64,000 nt of DNA from Sphagnum compactum (lineage: Eukaryota; Bryophyta; Sphagnopsida; Sphagnales): positions 15,868,875-15,932,874 of the forward strand of contig OZ234495.1 in assembly GCA_965153455.1 (NCBI GenBank). The letters run 5' to 3'. Positions 35,640 through 47,463 of the stretch are shown here, piece after piece; positions within the stretch are counted from its first letter, which is position 1, and every line of letters begins with the position of its first letter. The notes under the pieces are model-generated. The model ran no database searches. It saw only the letters and a program-made list of their open reading frames with translations, and had not been told where the DNA came from. Both the position numbers and the translations under genes were made by a program.

Positions 35640-37080
35640 CATTATTGGGCCTTCAATGTCAACCATTGGTTCTCCTTAAGTTCAATTTTGCCAAAACATA
35701 TGATAAAATAGATTGGGAGTTTTTATTCGTGACTTTGAAGACAATGGGAATGGCAAATGAATTCATTGCTTTGGTTAATCACTATTCAAAGATGCAAATC
35801 CATAGTCTACATCAATGCCAACATCACGAAGACATCTAAAGTTGAAAAAGGGGTCAAGCATGAATGTCCACTAGTTCCCTACATGTTCATTCATGTTGGG
35901 GAGGTACTTAACATGGTAGGTTGAAATTTTCTAAAATTATGGGGAACATTAAGGTCGTTACATTGAACATGGAGGGGAAAATAACAATCTTCGTTACAAT
36001 ATGTTGACAATAAAAAATTTAGTAAGAGGTGAAGAGAACATTTGGAATGTGCTTAATGTGTTGTTAGTATTTCTCGCCATCAGTGCATTGGAAATCAATT
36101 ATGAATAATTTATTACTTATTGGAGTTGAAAAGTATTAGGAGACCAAACCGAACTAATTCCAAGTCAACTAGAAATGAACAAAAGATGGTGAGTAGTTCA
36201 AACTATTAGGCATGCCTTTTGGTCTAAACATTGAAGTGAAGGAGATGGACACATTTTTGGTAGAAAATATTCAAAGGAAGTTAAGGTTCTAAAGCTTGAT
36301 GCACCTACCACTAGTTAAGGAGAGTGATGGTGGCAAACTAAATGTTAATATCTTCTTCATGACTTTTCTTGAACATTTAAAGGGTGGTTTTGAAAAGGTG
36401 GTCAGAAAATGTAAAACTTTAATGATGAGTTTTTATGGGTAGGAAATGAACATCACTCAAGAACCAAAGTAAAATAGATAATTTTTTGTTTACAAAAAGG
36501 GGTGGGGGCCTAGCACAAACCTAGAAGACATGCTCTCAACTTTTCTATGTAAATGGGTGATGGCGGTTCCTAAACCAAATGCTTTGAACCTCAAGCTTCT
36601 ACTATGACATTATAAGTTGGCAAGATCAAGGCCTTCTAAGCATACAAAGTGGGTTCTAAATTGAATTGGGCTTTAGTAAAAAAACCACATCCCCTTACCT
36701 AGTTCTAAAGTTTGGGGGAAGGCAATGAAAACCTAGAAACACATAGGTGTCATATTGCAATTCAACCCACCAAACTAAGCAAATTAATTTATCAAACAAG
36801 TAACCTTTGGTGGGGTACTTCATTCAAAAGGGTGGAGGTAGGGATTTCCATTAAGAAAACATATGAACTTCATATAATAAAGCAATAAAAAATAAGTGGC
36901 ATATGGGACTTAGAGTTCAAATGTCTTTGATGTTAGGGAATTATAAGAAAAAAAACTCCAAATGGAGGAGGCTAAGCATTGCATCTAATATCTAGGCTTG
37001 TCAAAAGCCTCCCAAAATGTTGGTCGACAAAACTTAAAGAACCCACTAGGTCAACAATTTATTTTTTAATGGCTGGGTAT
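35640..37080 (+). pseudogene. Decayed LINE (non-LTR) reverse transcriptase, C-terminal part
   Basis: Broken frames in consistent order match plant LINE ORF2. LLKFNFAKTYDKIDWEFLF at about 35660 is the first catalytic aspartate box. QYVDN at 35997-36011 stands where active elements have Y-x-D-D, so the second aspartate is lost. Later come thumb and C-terminal pieces (RHAFWSKH near 36210, KWVMAVPKPNALNLKLLL near 36550). In intact elements the enzyme copies RNA into DNA at the target site. The 5' part with endonuclease is missing. Stops and shifts show it is dead. Confidence 0.7.
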
Positions 37081-37098
37081 TTATAACAACAATTTAAT

Positions 37099-37999
37099 CA
37101 TTAGGAGAAAAACTTCACATTTGCAACTATGTATTCAACTACAATTTGTAGTTGGTAATGACAAACCCAATCATAAAATGTTTTTTACAACTAAAATATA
37201 TTATTTGCAACTAAAAACCACTAGAGTCGACAAGTACAAACAAAAACTGACATTTCAATTACAAACATTAACCATGTGTCAACACCATGGAAATATTCAC
37301 TGTAAGCCACTTTAGTTTCAAATGACATTTACCATTATAATCAAAGGTAGTTTTCAATTATAACTTTAAGTAGATGAACTTCATTTATCAACATTGCATG
37401 ATGTCATCAATTTTTTAGTTGTAAGTTCAATTATGTTGTAATTAAGCCAAACAATATGTTCAATCGATAGTTTAATGACACATGGTGTGTCGACATCCAT
37501 AGGCTAGATCACATGATACCAAGGTTAGATTGCTTTAACATAATGTTAAGTTATGCCACATGACACTAAAACATATAAACTACCTAAACATAGGGCAATG
37601 TTAAGCCACATGGCACCTACACATAGGCCTCCTAGGTTAAGCTAGGCCTTGTGGCACCTAAGTTAGGCTTAAACATAGGCCACCTAGGTTAGGCTACATG
37701 GCACCTAGGTTAAGTTAGGCCCCAATAACCTATGTGGCCCTTAGGATAGGCATAGACCTAAACCATGTGACCTTTTGACTATAGATCAATTGGGAAGATT
37801 GTTGATGTAAAGAATATTTTGGAAGTGGCCCCCCCCATCAAGGGTTGTTTTCAATTGTCCACCAAATTAGTAGGCACATTGACTTATTTGGTAATCACTA
37901 TTAATTTATTTAAATGTTAAAATTATTTGTAGTTGTAATAAAGTTACATGACATGTAGTTGAAAAAATAAAAATAAAAATAAAACATTTTTTCCTAGTG
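37099..37999. mobile_element. Non-autonomous CACTA-like element, 901 bp
   Basis: Begins CATTAGGAGAAAAACTT and ends ATTTTTTCCTAGTG, i.e. CAxTAG ... CTAGTG termini. Subterminal DNA also pairs (TGTAGTTGG near the left; ACATGTAGTTGAAAA near the right). Both flanks read AAT (37096-37098 and 38000-38002), the 3-bp target duplication expected for CACTA transposons. No transposase frame. The interior at 37540-37760 has a GGCACCTAGGTTAGGC-type repeat. It sits just past the LINE relic. Confidence 0.7.
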
Positions 38000-38002
38000 A
38001 AT

Positions 38003-39791
38003 TGATCCAATCATTGTTTTTTGCACCTCCTGCAAGGAATTTCATCTCATTTTTAACCTTAGTGTTAGTGAGGGTCCAATGATTCCTAATGAACTTTAGG
38101 TCTACACTATGGCACTTCAATTTAAGTCATTTTAACAAGTGTGGACTAGGCAAAGTTACATAAGCTCTTAAAACATGCAAATTTAAACTTGTACCTTGTC
38201 CCTTGATGGATGAATGATGGATTAGGGTGAAAACATGGTTGGGGGAGGCAAAATACTATTCCAAATGACAATTTTCCATATGTCTTTAACAAAGTAAACA
38301 TGAAGATGATGTAAAAATCCAAAGGAATTTGAATGATAGAATCACAATATACATGAAACTAACCTTCAATTTCTAAAAGGGTTTTAAAATTAGATACGAT
38401 CATGTTGTACTTTGATTGTAATATTGAATGTCCCAATCAACAATTGAATGCAACACGTGATGTTATTATGATCAAACTTTGATGTTTAAAAAAAATGAAA
38501 AAAATTCACCATGTGAAACAACCATATGTATTTTAGTGCCTAAAATTTTTGTTTGCAAAATCTCATATTCATTTGGGATAATTCATTGAAAATAAAAATT
38601 TTGATTTTTTCTCCATTGAAAGGAGTACATCAAAAATTTATAATGTCAATTAAATGTTTGAAGATGGATTGTTCCTACAATTGTCCTTGGAAACATCGTG
38701 TTGTTGGATTTTTGAAACCTTCAAATCCATTACTTGAAATTAATATTTTCAAATAAATTGTGTCTTAACACTTGCACCAAATTAGCCCAAATTTTGGCAT
38801 GCATTAGATCACGATCTTTAAAACTCATAACAAATCTTTAGTAATGGATTCATTCAAAAACACACATAAATATTATGGATAATTTAGCAACTTGAAAAAC
38901 TTTAGAATGAGATTGGTTCAAAGTCCCAAATTGAGTTCTCTAGGTAAATCAATGCACATTTCATTTAAACTCCACATCAATATGATAATAATGACATTTA
39001 ACATTCCAGTCATTCAATTTGAATGCAAAGTCACATTTGTATTGGGCCCCTATTAATATTGCAAGAATGTCAAAAGTTGAAACGGACATGAATATGTATG
39101 GATAAGTGATTTGATACGTTCATCTTGTTTATGGATGAAATTTTTAATGTTTCGTACATCTTATCAATACATGGGCATTGTTCAAACTATAAACAAGAAA
39201 AATCTTGATTTAATATTCATTAAAAAATGCAAATATAGTCATCTATCTATTCTACCAAATATCATGTGATTAAGGACTCACACACTTGGTAAACATTACA
39301 GTCTATGGTGTTTATGAAAACAAAATTCCAATTCAAGATTATTTTTAATGCACAACATAAATTTTTATTCCAAATGGCAATTTGACATCAAATGCCTAGT
39401 TAATTTTATCACATGAGATGGACAATGGTACAAAAGATGATAAAACTAAACATTTGGGTGACTAGCTACTATCAACAATGTTATCCCAATGTAATTTTTA
39501 TCCCATTTGTAATAGTTTTTTGACTTTGTTGACACTCATACGTTGGTTCATGATGAAATCATTTGCCTTGGGATCGCATAACATCCTAATTCTATATATG
39601 AATTTAGATGCTTACAAGGGATAAATTTTCCTCTATTTTTCAAACTTGTTAACATAAACACAAAGTCAAGACATGACCCCAATTATCACTTCATTTGCCA
39701 TGGTCATCACTCCACCATGAGATTCAATTGAGTATACTTGCCCATATCCAAGATTAGCTTGAAACATCCTTCATTCGCAAAATAATGGTGG
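38003..39791. other. AT-rich spacer
   Basis: No supportable gene or element. The first ~100 bp stay open in one frame (PIIVFCTSCKEFHLIFNL), possibly the continuation of the older insertion interrupted at 37.1 kb. Confidence 0.4.
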
Positions 39792-41133
39792 TTAGGTTTT
39801 TCTTAGATAACCACCCATTATCATTATTCTTTCCAAAGGTTGCACATGCACAATCTTCTTATGTTTTGAAATTGGAATGTCATATGCTTTTGGGTTGTCA
39901 CCACTGACCTTTGCATGTGCTTGCCTAAAAACATTAAATCTAATGTCCTCCAAGGATGCCACCTTGATGCATGTGAATCTTGTGCCAATGAAAATTGGCC
40001 ACACATTACGAGCTTGAAGTTCACTTTCAATTGAATCTCAAACATCTCCCAATACACATGATTCTTGTCATTAGGGTAAAACCACATTGCTTTATACTTA
40101 GCCTCTTTATTTGATGCAAGTTTGAAACACCCATAGTACATAGGGTTGAGGTGTGAGATGAACATTTTGCAATTTTGCTTTCACACTTGTGCCCTTCGGA
40201 TTGGATGGTTGAACAAAGTACTTGTGAATTTGCAAATATCCTTGAAATGTGGAAGATCTTTTGATTGCATGTGCTTTCAATAATATCCAAGGCCTCACAA
40301 CCATGGGTGCCTAACCTAGATTGAATTCCACATTGTATGTGGGATTCTAACGATTTTCATGCAAAATTATCACCCTTGTAGAATCCAATTGTCATGGCAT
40401 TGAAATTTTCATTTTGTCAAGGCGATAAGAGTCTTGAAGGGAGCCAAGCATGGTGTCAAAATTTCTCCTGCAGGAACCAAATTTCTCTTCACCTTCCAAG
40501 CTAAGCGATTTACTATGCATAAGATTGCTAGACACAAAACTTCCAATAACTTGTGCTATCTTTTTGGGGTCACTTGATCTATTCATAGCTTTTAATCATA
40601 ACTTAGTCTAATCTAGTCTTGTTTTTATTAGTCTACCCATCAAATGCATTCTACCCCGAGTTTGTTATTCCAAAGCCCTACTAAGGTCATCAAGTGTGGC
40701 ATCATATAAGTCCTTACCTTTTTTACTATATTGTTACAACCATGTGTTGTGAATTGTCTTAGACAAATTGCAAATAGGCATGTTGGCATCTTCTTCAATT
40801 GTCAAGCCTTTCACATGAACAATTTCAAATTTTAAGCACAATATTACAAGGGTATATAACATTCCCAACATGAAACATGTGTGATTCAACATGGTTTGGG
40901 AATAGATTAGGAAACAAGAGGATGAAGTCAAAGTACCTCTCTAGCAAATTTTGCCCATTGTTGAGCTTGAAAATGCCAAAAGGACAACCCATGGATGAGC
41001 TTTTCAAGGTCATTCCTTGACGTTGATCCAAATGAATGGCATTAAGACCTCATGATTTCAAAGTTTGCATTTGCTTCAAGTGTTTTGGAATTTTCATAGT
41101 TGTTAAAATTTTCCATGTGTTTTGCCCATAAAG

Positions 41134-42976
41134 CACTAGTAGAAAATTGGCATTTTTCAACTATCATTTGTAACCAATTTTCAATGCAAGTGACACATGC
41201 AACGAAAAATTGTCATGATTGCTTAAAACAAGTCGCACACAATTTTTAGTTACATGCAACATTTTGTACTTGACATATATATACTTGTGATACATTTTCA
41301 TCCATTGTATTCAAGGAGGGCGAGTTGCATATATGGGATGCAACTATGTGCAATTTAAATTAACCCTTTTTGTATTGTGACACATGTCTATGGGTTTCGA
41401 CAAATTATTTCATGACACATGGTAAATTGCAATTTTAAGCTTATTTTGATATTTAATTAATTTAATCTAGATCATAACATAAGATGTTGACATGTGGCAC
41501 TTAGGTAAAATGTTGACATGTGCTGCCATTTACGTATAATGTTGACAAGTGGCATTTAGGTATAATGTTGACACATGGCACTTAAATAGGATGTTGACAT
41601 GTGGCACTTAAATACACTTATATAAGATGCCAACATTTGCCACTTGAATACAATGTTGACACATGGCACTTAGGTAGGATGTTGATATGTGGCATTTATA
41701 TAAGATGTCAACACATGGCGCTTAAGTAAGTAGGTAGCTAGGTAAATAAGCCTAGGTAGGTAGGTTAAACTCAACCTTGGTAGGTAGGTATGCTTAGGTA
41801 GGAATGTTTAGGTTAAGTAGGTAGGTAAATAATTATGCCTAAATAGAGATGTAGGTAGGCCTAGGTAGTTAAGTAGGTAGATCATTTGGGATGATTTTAT
41901 TTTGGGTTTAGCCTTTAAGGCCAAACCTATTTGATTGGTTCATCCCAAATGCTACTTGTTTTTTTGATACTTTTAGTGCATCTAATTATATATTTTAGAA
42001 ACTTGAAAGGTAAGACAAACAATATGCCGATAAAAATTTAAGTAGCATCCTTATTGTAATTACAACTATTACCTAATAATATACCTACCAGTATATTAAA
42101 TATATAGGTAACAATAATTAATAAGTAATAATATTCTAAAACATAATATTAATTATTAATATTGACACTGATGTATACTAATAATTATAATTAATGTAGT
42201 TATAATTCGTTGTAGGGTCATGTAATTAATTATATTATTATTATTGTTCATATTTTATATTAATTGCCCTAAGGTAGTTTGTGTATATATATATATATAT
42301 ATAAATATATAAGGGTATCATAACCTAGGAAAATCACAATAATCATAATCATAATAATATTAAATAATTAAAATATAATTATAAATATTGTAATTGTAGC
42401 TAGTTGCAAGAAAGGGCAATTAATTATATTACTATTATTATCATCATCATTATTATAGTTAATAGTTAATAATACCATAGGTTAGGCTAGGCTAGGGTTA
42501 CTAGCTAGCTAGTGTAGCCTACTAAAATTCAATGTATTAGCCTAAATAAGTTATTAATTATATATTTTAACTTACATATATTAAAGATATTAACTTTAGA
42601 CTAGTTCTATACATATATACTACTATAACATTATACTAAGGTATGTATATAGTAGCATTATACTTGTAAATTTTTATATTAACTTAAGTTATGTATACTA
42701 ACATAGGCTTATCTATAGGTAACATAGATAATATACTAGCCTAAATAAACGTATTGGGTATACTAACTCATGTATGTACTGGTGTAGGCCAATTTTTTAT
42801 AACATGGTCCATTTTATACACCATTAGTTGTATGTTAATTGCATACACAATCATATAGCAAAAAACTTATATGAATCCAATTTTGTAGTTGCAAGCATAA
42901 CCAATCTAGTTGTGAACAACTAATTGCACATAAGTTGCAAAATGATTGGTTGCATATGACAATATTTCTATTAATG
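41134..42976. mobile_element. CACTA-like non-autonomous element, 1,843 bp, inside the coding relic
   Basis: The left end is CACTAGTAGAAAATTGGC, and the right end (complemented) is CATTAATAGAAATATTGTC. The flanking triplets are AAG and AAT, a 3-bp duplication with one change. The minus-strand reading frame on the right continues in frame on the left when the element and one triplet are left out. The interior has TGTTGACATGTGGCACTTA repeats (41486-41720), a GTAGGTAGG-rich patch, an (AT)n run at 42284-42310 and no transposase. Confidence 0.6.
41486..41720. repeat. ~32-bp degenerate repeat inside the CACTA-like element
   Basis: About eight copies of ATGTTGACATGTGGCACTTA followed by a short AT-rich spacer. 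Confidence 0.8.
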
Positions 42977-43217
42977 AATGCACATGAATAAACCTATTGG
43001 TGTGGATCTCCATAAACTGAACCCAATGAGAAAAACAAGTTCTATCTTTGTTATGCAATGGTTGTGAAGGGTCCCACGATGGGCCAAACACAAATTGAAC
43101 ATCATTCCAATTCATTTGAACATTATTAGCCATGGGTTGAAAACACACTACAAGGGGGCCACCTTGGGCACATTCATGACATATGCTTAAAGTATACACC
43201 TTCAAAATTTGTTGCAT

Positions 43218-44440
43218 TTAATTTGGGTTTCATTTTTGGTGTTTGGGCTTCATATTTTAATTTTCACAAAGTTAATGTTATTTAATATTATTTGAAAAAA
43301 ATTTAAAGATGAAATGCAAGGAATAGTGGGTATGCTTATCATATATGGAGTAAAAAAAAACTTGTTTTTTTGTTTTAGATTGCACTAGTTTTTAGCTTGA
43401 ATTAGTCAACCAAAAAATGTTTGAAATGAAAATTTTAAAAATGGCCATCCTCCCATTTATTTCATCTCACATTTGAAAGTGATTGTTCATCAAAATTTTA
43501 ATTTACCACATATTTATGGTCATCACCTCGAAGAAAACTCATTTGTGATATAATAATTATCAAACTTTTCATATGGTTCACAAATCTATTCCAATCATAT
43601 GAAATTACAATGTTTAATAGATATTATAAATTTCATAAAGATTAAAAATCATCCCAATCAATTTAAAAATACATATGCATCTTTTCGTATGTTGTTATGT
43701 ACATGTAATTTTCTTAGCATTTGATTTAATAGTGAATTTTCACATAAACTTTAAAACAAACTAGCTTGATATTAAGATTCTAAAAACCATTTTTTATGTT
43801 CTAAAAGGTATAGAGGAACAAGTGTGAGGACAAGAGTGCAAACAAGATCACTGATTATAGTGCGATTATAGTCCATAAAGGAAAACTAAACAATTTGAAA
43901 AACCCTAAAACCGAAATTGGAGTTACCAAAAAATTCACCACATTTTAAATATTTTATACCATTTTTTAATTAATCCTTAAAATCAAAATCTCTTGATGAT
44001 TTTTGATTGTATTTGCTTTAGGAAAAACAACCAATGAACCTTTGGTAAGTGTGTATGAAATCAAGGTTTCATACAAGGAAAGTTTGAGCAATTAAGGTTT
44101 GAAACTAACCTTTTGGGCCTTCAACACCTAGAACATCTCATTTTCCTTCTCCTTTTCTTTATCATTATGATTTTATTGCTTTTACTTCTCAAAGGTCATT
44201 TCTCATTCTCCATCTTCTTTTCATTCTAATTCTTTTTTTCCATTTCATATTTTTCTACAGAGTAATGGAATCGAAATTCAGAGCTACAACAAGGGGACAA
44301 CCATGTTGGAGGACAAGAGGTTGAAGGTGAGTTTTCCTTGACTTTCCATTATTTTTGTTTATTCTTTTAAATCAAGTTTGTTTCTTTGCTTTCTTACGTG
44401 CTTGTTTGCTTTGCTTTTTTGCTTCAATTTTCTTTTGTGG
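43218..44440. other. AT-rich spacer
   Basis: Nothing identified; no frame with coding character. Confidence 0.45.
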
Positions 44441-44510
44441 TTTGGTGGAGGAGCCAAACTTCTTTCAGTGTTGAGAGTAGTTTGGCTCCTCTACAATAAC
44501 AAAACACAAA
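44435..44510. ncRNA. Candidate hairpin with 13-bp perfect inner stem
   Basis: GAGGAGCCAAACT (44448-44460) pairs perfectly with AGTTTGGCTCCTC (44479-44491) around an 18-nt loop. Looser pairing continues outward (TTGTGGTTTGG with ACAAAACACAA). The size resembles a small plant microRNA precursor, but no transcription evidence exists and a small fold-back element is equally possible. Confidence 0.3.
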
Positions 44511-44929
44511 TTTTCTGTGTTTTTGAAAGAGTTGAGCTTGACCCCTCCAAAAAGCACACAAAAATGTCACAAACTTTGTCCAAATTGGTGGCATGCTACT
44601 CACATAGTAAGCCATATGCCAAACATGAATGCAACCTATCATTAACAAAAGCTTACATGTTCCAAGGACTAACAAACAAGTCCAAAGCTAAGTCAGCCTG
44701 AATTCCATGAAAGTTTTCATAATGTTCCAAGAACAATAGCAGTGCAGCATTTCATGAACTTCTCCGCAATAAAAAAAAGAAATAAAGACATATTTACACT
44801 TGCCCCATAACCTAACCTTGACATGCATGGTATGTTTGATCACAATTCCTTGCAGTCTCTAGAATGTGTTTTTTTCCTAACAATAAACAACATTGATTGG
44901 CAAATGTGTGAGTGCCGAGTCAATGAACA

Positions 44930-45905
44930 TTTGTAACCCTAAATTACGTTACTTCAACTTCTGAACGTCACTGATCAAGGAAGTTAAGTTGTGTGTTAAT
45001 TGAGCCGTTTTGTTTCCGTGGCGGCTGCCTTTACTTTGCTTCTGCATGGGAAGCCTTGTTGGTTTGGGGGTGAGGTATTGGACTGAGAGATTTTGCAGGA
45101 CGGCTGCACTGAATGGGTATGGAGGCTGAATGGCGGCTCCGAATTATGACAAAGGTCGGTGCTGAGATGGTGGGAAAAGTGACGGTTGGATGTGAGGCTT
45201 CGGAGGGAAGCTTACGGACTTCTGGGAGGTTTTTTTGGTGTGATTCGGGTGGTGTGAAGGGCAGACTTTTTTTTTTTTTTTTTTGAGTTTAGTGTGGAGT
45301 TCGGAAGAGAACAGACAGGTCCTTAGAATAGAAGAAAAAGGATTAAGAGATGAGAATTAGAGTAGAAGAGAACTCTGGGAGTCGGATCTTTAGGAGACAG
45401 TAAGGTAGAACCGAGGTGTTAGAATGGAGATGGAGATTATGGAAGATCTGTAGTTGAGCGACCTAGACTGAATGCCGAATGTGTTCCGCTGCGCCTGATG
45501 GTTTAGTAAGGTCGTTGCTGTTGAGATCTTGGGGAGAGAGAAAGTTTGCACGATGACTGTGAAGTCTGGTGTTTTGGTGAACTCGGATGAGCAGGGCGCT
45601 TGTGCTCTCGGAGTGTAAATGATCTGTATATGCAACATGAAATGTTTTTCGGTTGATCGGTGTGTGTGTGTTCGAGTGAAGGGAGGCAGGGACTAGAGGT
45701 CTGTCAGTGTTGTTCTGTTGCTGTGAGTGATGTGTTTTCAATTCGTAGTATACAGATACAGGAGCCAGTCGACAGACCAAGAGTCGAATGAGGATGGAGG
45801 TCTGTATGCAGTATGGTGGATCAGAATCTGGTTGAGTGCCAGGGGTTCGATGGTTCTGTGTGTAGGTAGGACCCCTCCTTTTTTGGTCACACATTGTCCT
45901 GGAAA
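44930..45905. other. GC-richer stretch with no usable reading frame
   Basis: About 1 kb with clearly higher G+C than its flanks and words such as GTGGCGGCTGCC and CCGCTGCGCCTGATGG. Stops are frequent in every plus-strand frame. The longest minus-strand frame (143 codons, 45894-45463) has no domain. It holds a T run at 45268-45285 and a (GT)n run at 45660-45672. It may be a non-coding transcript or the leader of an unseen gene. Confidence 0.3.
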
Positions 45906-47463
45906 GGTAGAATCAAAACTTGGAGATTTTGTCTCTGCATTAAAACGGCCTTTTTGCCTTTCCTTGAAAAGATGAACTTCATTTGTAGCTACCATTGTTG
46001 CATTCAAAGAAACATTCTTGTTGTGTTCACTTGCTTGTCACGTTTCTCCTTTTCCTCCTCTTGCTACTACTGGCCAAATTCACCATGGTCGACCTCTTTT
46101 GAGATCATCAGCTGCCATCCAAGCTTCCAATTAAAGCTTTGGCGGTACAATAGCACCCAAGGAGCCAAGATAATTGAACTCAATTACCGTTGAAACAAAA
46201 ATTTGAATGTCAGTCTCCACACACGAGGCACGGATATGTAGTGTAGAAAACTGTAAACTATTGTCATCTTGCATATTCAACCACCCCTAAATGTAAGCTT
46301 CTCAAAATCAACAATCACATGGAGCTTCTCTAACCTACTAACACCAAAACAAACCTTCTCTACAACCTCATTCCAAAAGGGACAAGACCCAACCTCCTAT
46401 GAACAAATTCCATTTCCTTTGCACCTTCATCACAAGAACAACACTGGACAAAACAAACAAACAAAACAAGCCCAATCTATTAGTAATAAGACAGTCGTTG
46501 AAAACCCCATGTGATGCTCCTCCCTCCCATTCTTTTGTTGCTGAGGACAATAATGCTTCTTCAACAAGATCTGTAACTCTCCTCCTCCAACAAGCACATT
46601 AAAGGTTACAAGACATCTACAAACCCTCACCTAACAATCTTCCCTCACCAAAAGACCAACAACACAAGAAAGCAAACCAGATTAAAGTTTACCTATGACC
46701 TACCAACTCTCTCTTTCTAAACCCAAATAAAGCAAGCCAAACCAGGGTGCTAAAAACCAATAAAAACACTGGTTGGGATTCAGTTTTCAACAATTTTAGC
46801 AAATATCAATAAAATTTTTCTCTTGTTCTTTTGCTTCACCTTTTGCAAATAACTTTGTGCTGAACATCAGTTGTCAGTGCAGTAAAGACCATGCAGATTT
46901 ACACAATAGTCATTTAGATCTACATAATAATCATGTGGCCCAAGTAAGGTCAGGTACACCCCTACGACAACCCTCCCTCCATTGTGCCACATGAAAGCCA
47001 TTGCCTCTACATCAGTTGCTGACACTGGGTCAAAAGAATATCTATATAGTATATAGGAACAGTGCCCTCCAAACAATTGTACATAGGGGTGAATGCACTG
47101 GGCCCATTCCACCTAGAAATGGTGGGTAGGGCCCTACCACAAGTTGGAACTCATCATGCTTGCAAACAATGGATGTTACCACTAAAAGCTGACTATGTAA
47201 CGCAACATACTTTAGGTTCCAGAGAGAGAAGTGTGTAATGAGAAGAGGTTTAGGGTAAAAGTGACACCGGTGATGAAGTCTTTGAACAACTTTAAGTGCA
47301 ATCAAGAGAGATTTAAACATAGAAGAATGTATTCAGCAATTTTTGAAAATACAGCCTGATGATTCATCTCTCTTAATGAAATTCACAATCATGATGAAAC
47401 ATCCCATTTGGAGTACATTTCTGATTTCTTCTTTCCTGTTTAATAGCAAAACTGCTGGTGAAG
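45906..47463. other. Spacer and probable 3' region of the co-chaperonin gene
   Basis: No gene recognised. The right part is probably the 3' untranslated region of the minus-strand gene ending at 47464. Confidence 0.4.

Larger units (their letters stand above)
39792..43217 (-). pseudogene. Old coding relic of unknown family, split by a CACTA-like insertion
   Basis: Minus-strand fragments in constant order: 43217-42977 (CFSHWVQFMEIHTNRFI), then across the insertion 41133-41047 (WAKHMENFNNYENSKTLE), 41031-40735 (MGCPFGIFKLNNGQNLLERY, then ICNLSKTIHNTWL), 40735-40640 (KGKDLYDATLDDLSRALE), 40586-40392 (SSDPKKIAQVIGSF), 40310-40110 and 40004-39792. Stops and frame changes separate them. The fragments look like one long protein, perhaps from a transposon, but I cannot assign a named family. 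In the first block the frame runs on when the insertion is mentally removed. Confidence 0.5.
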
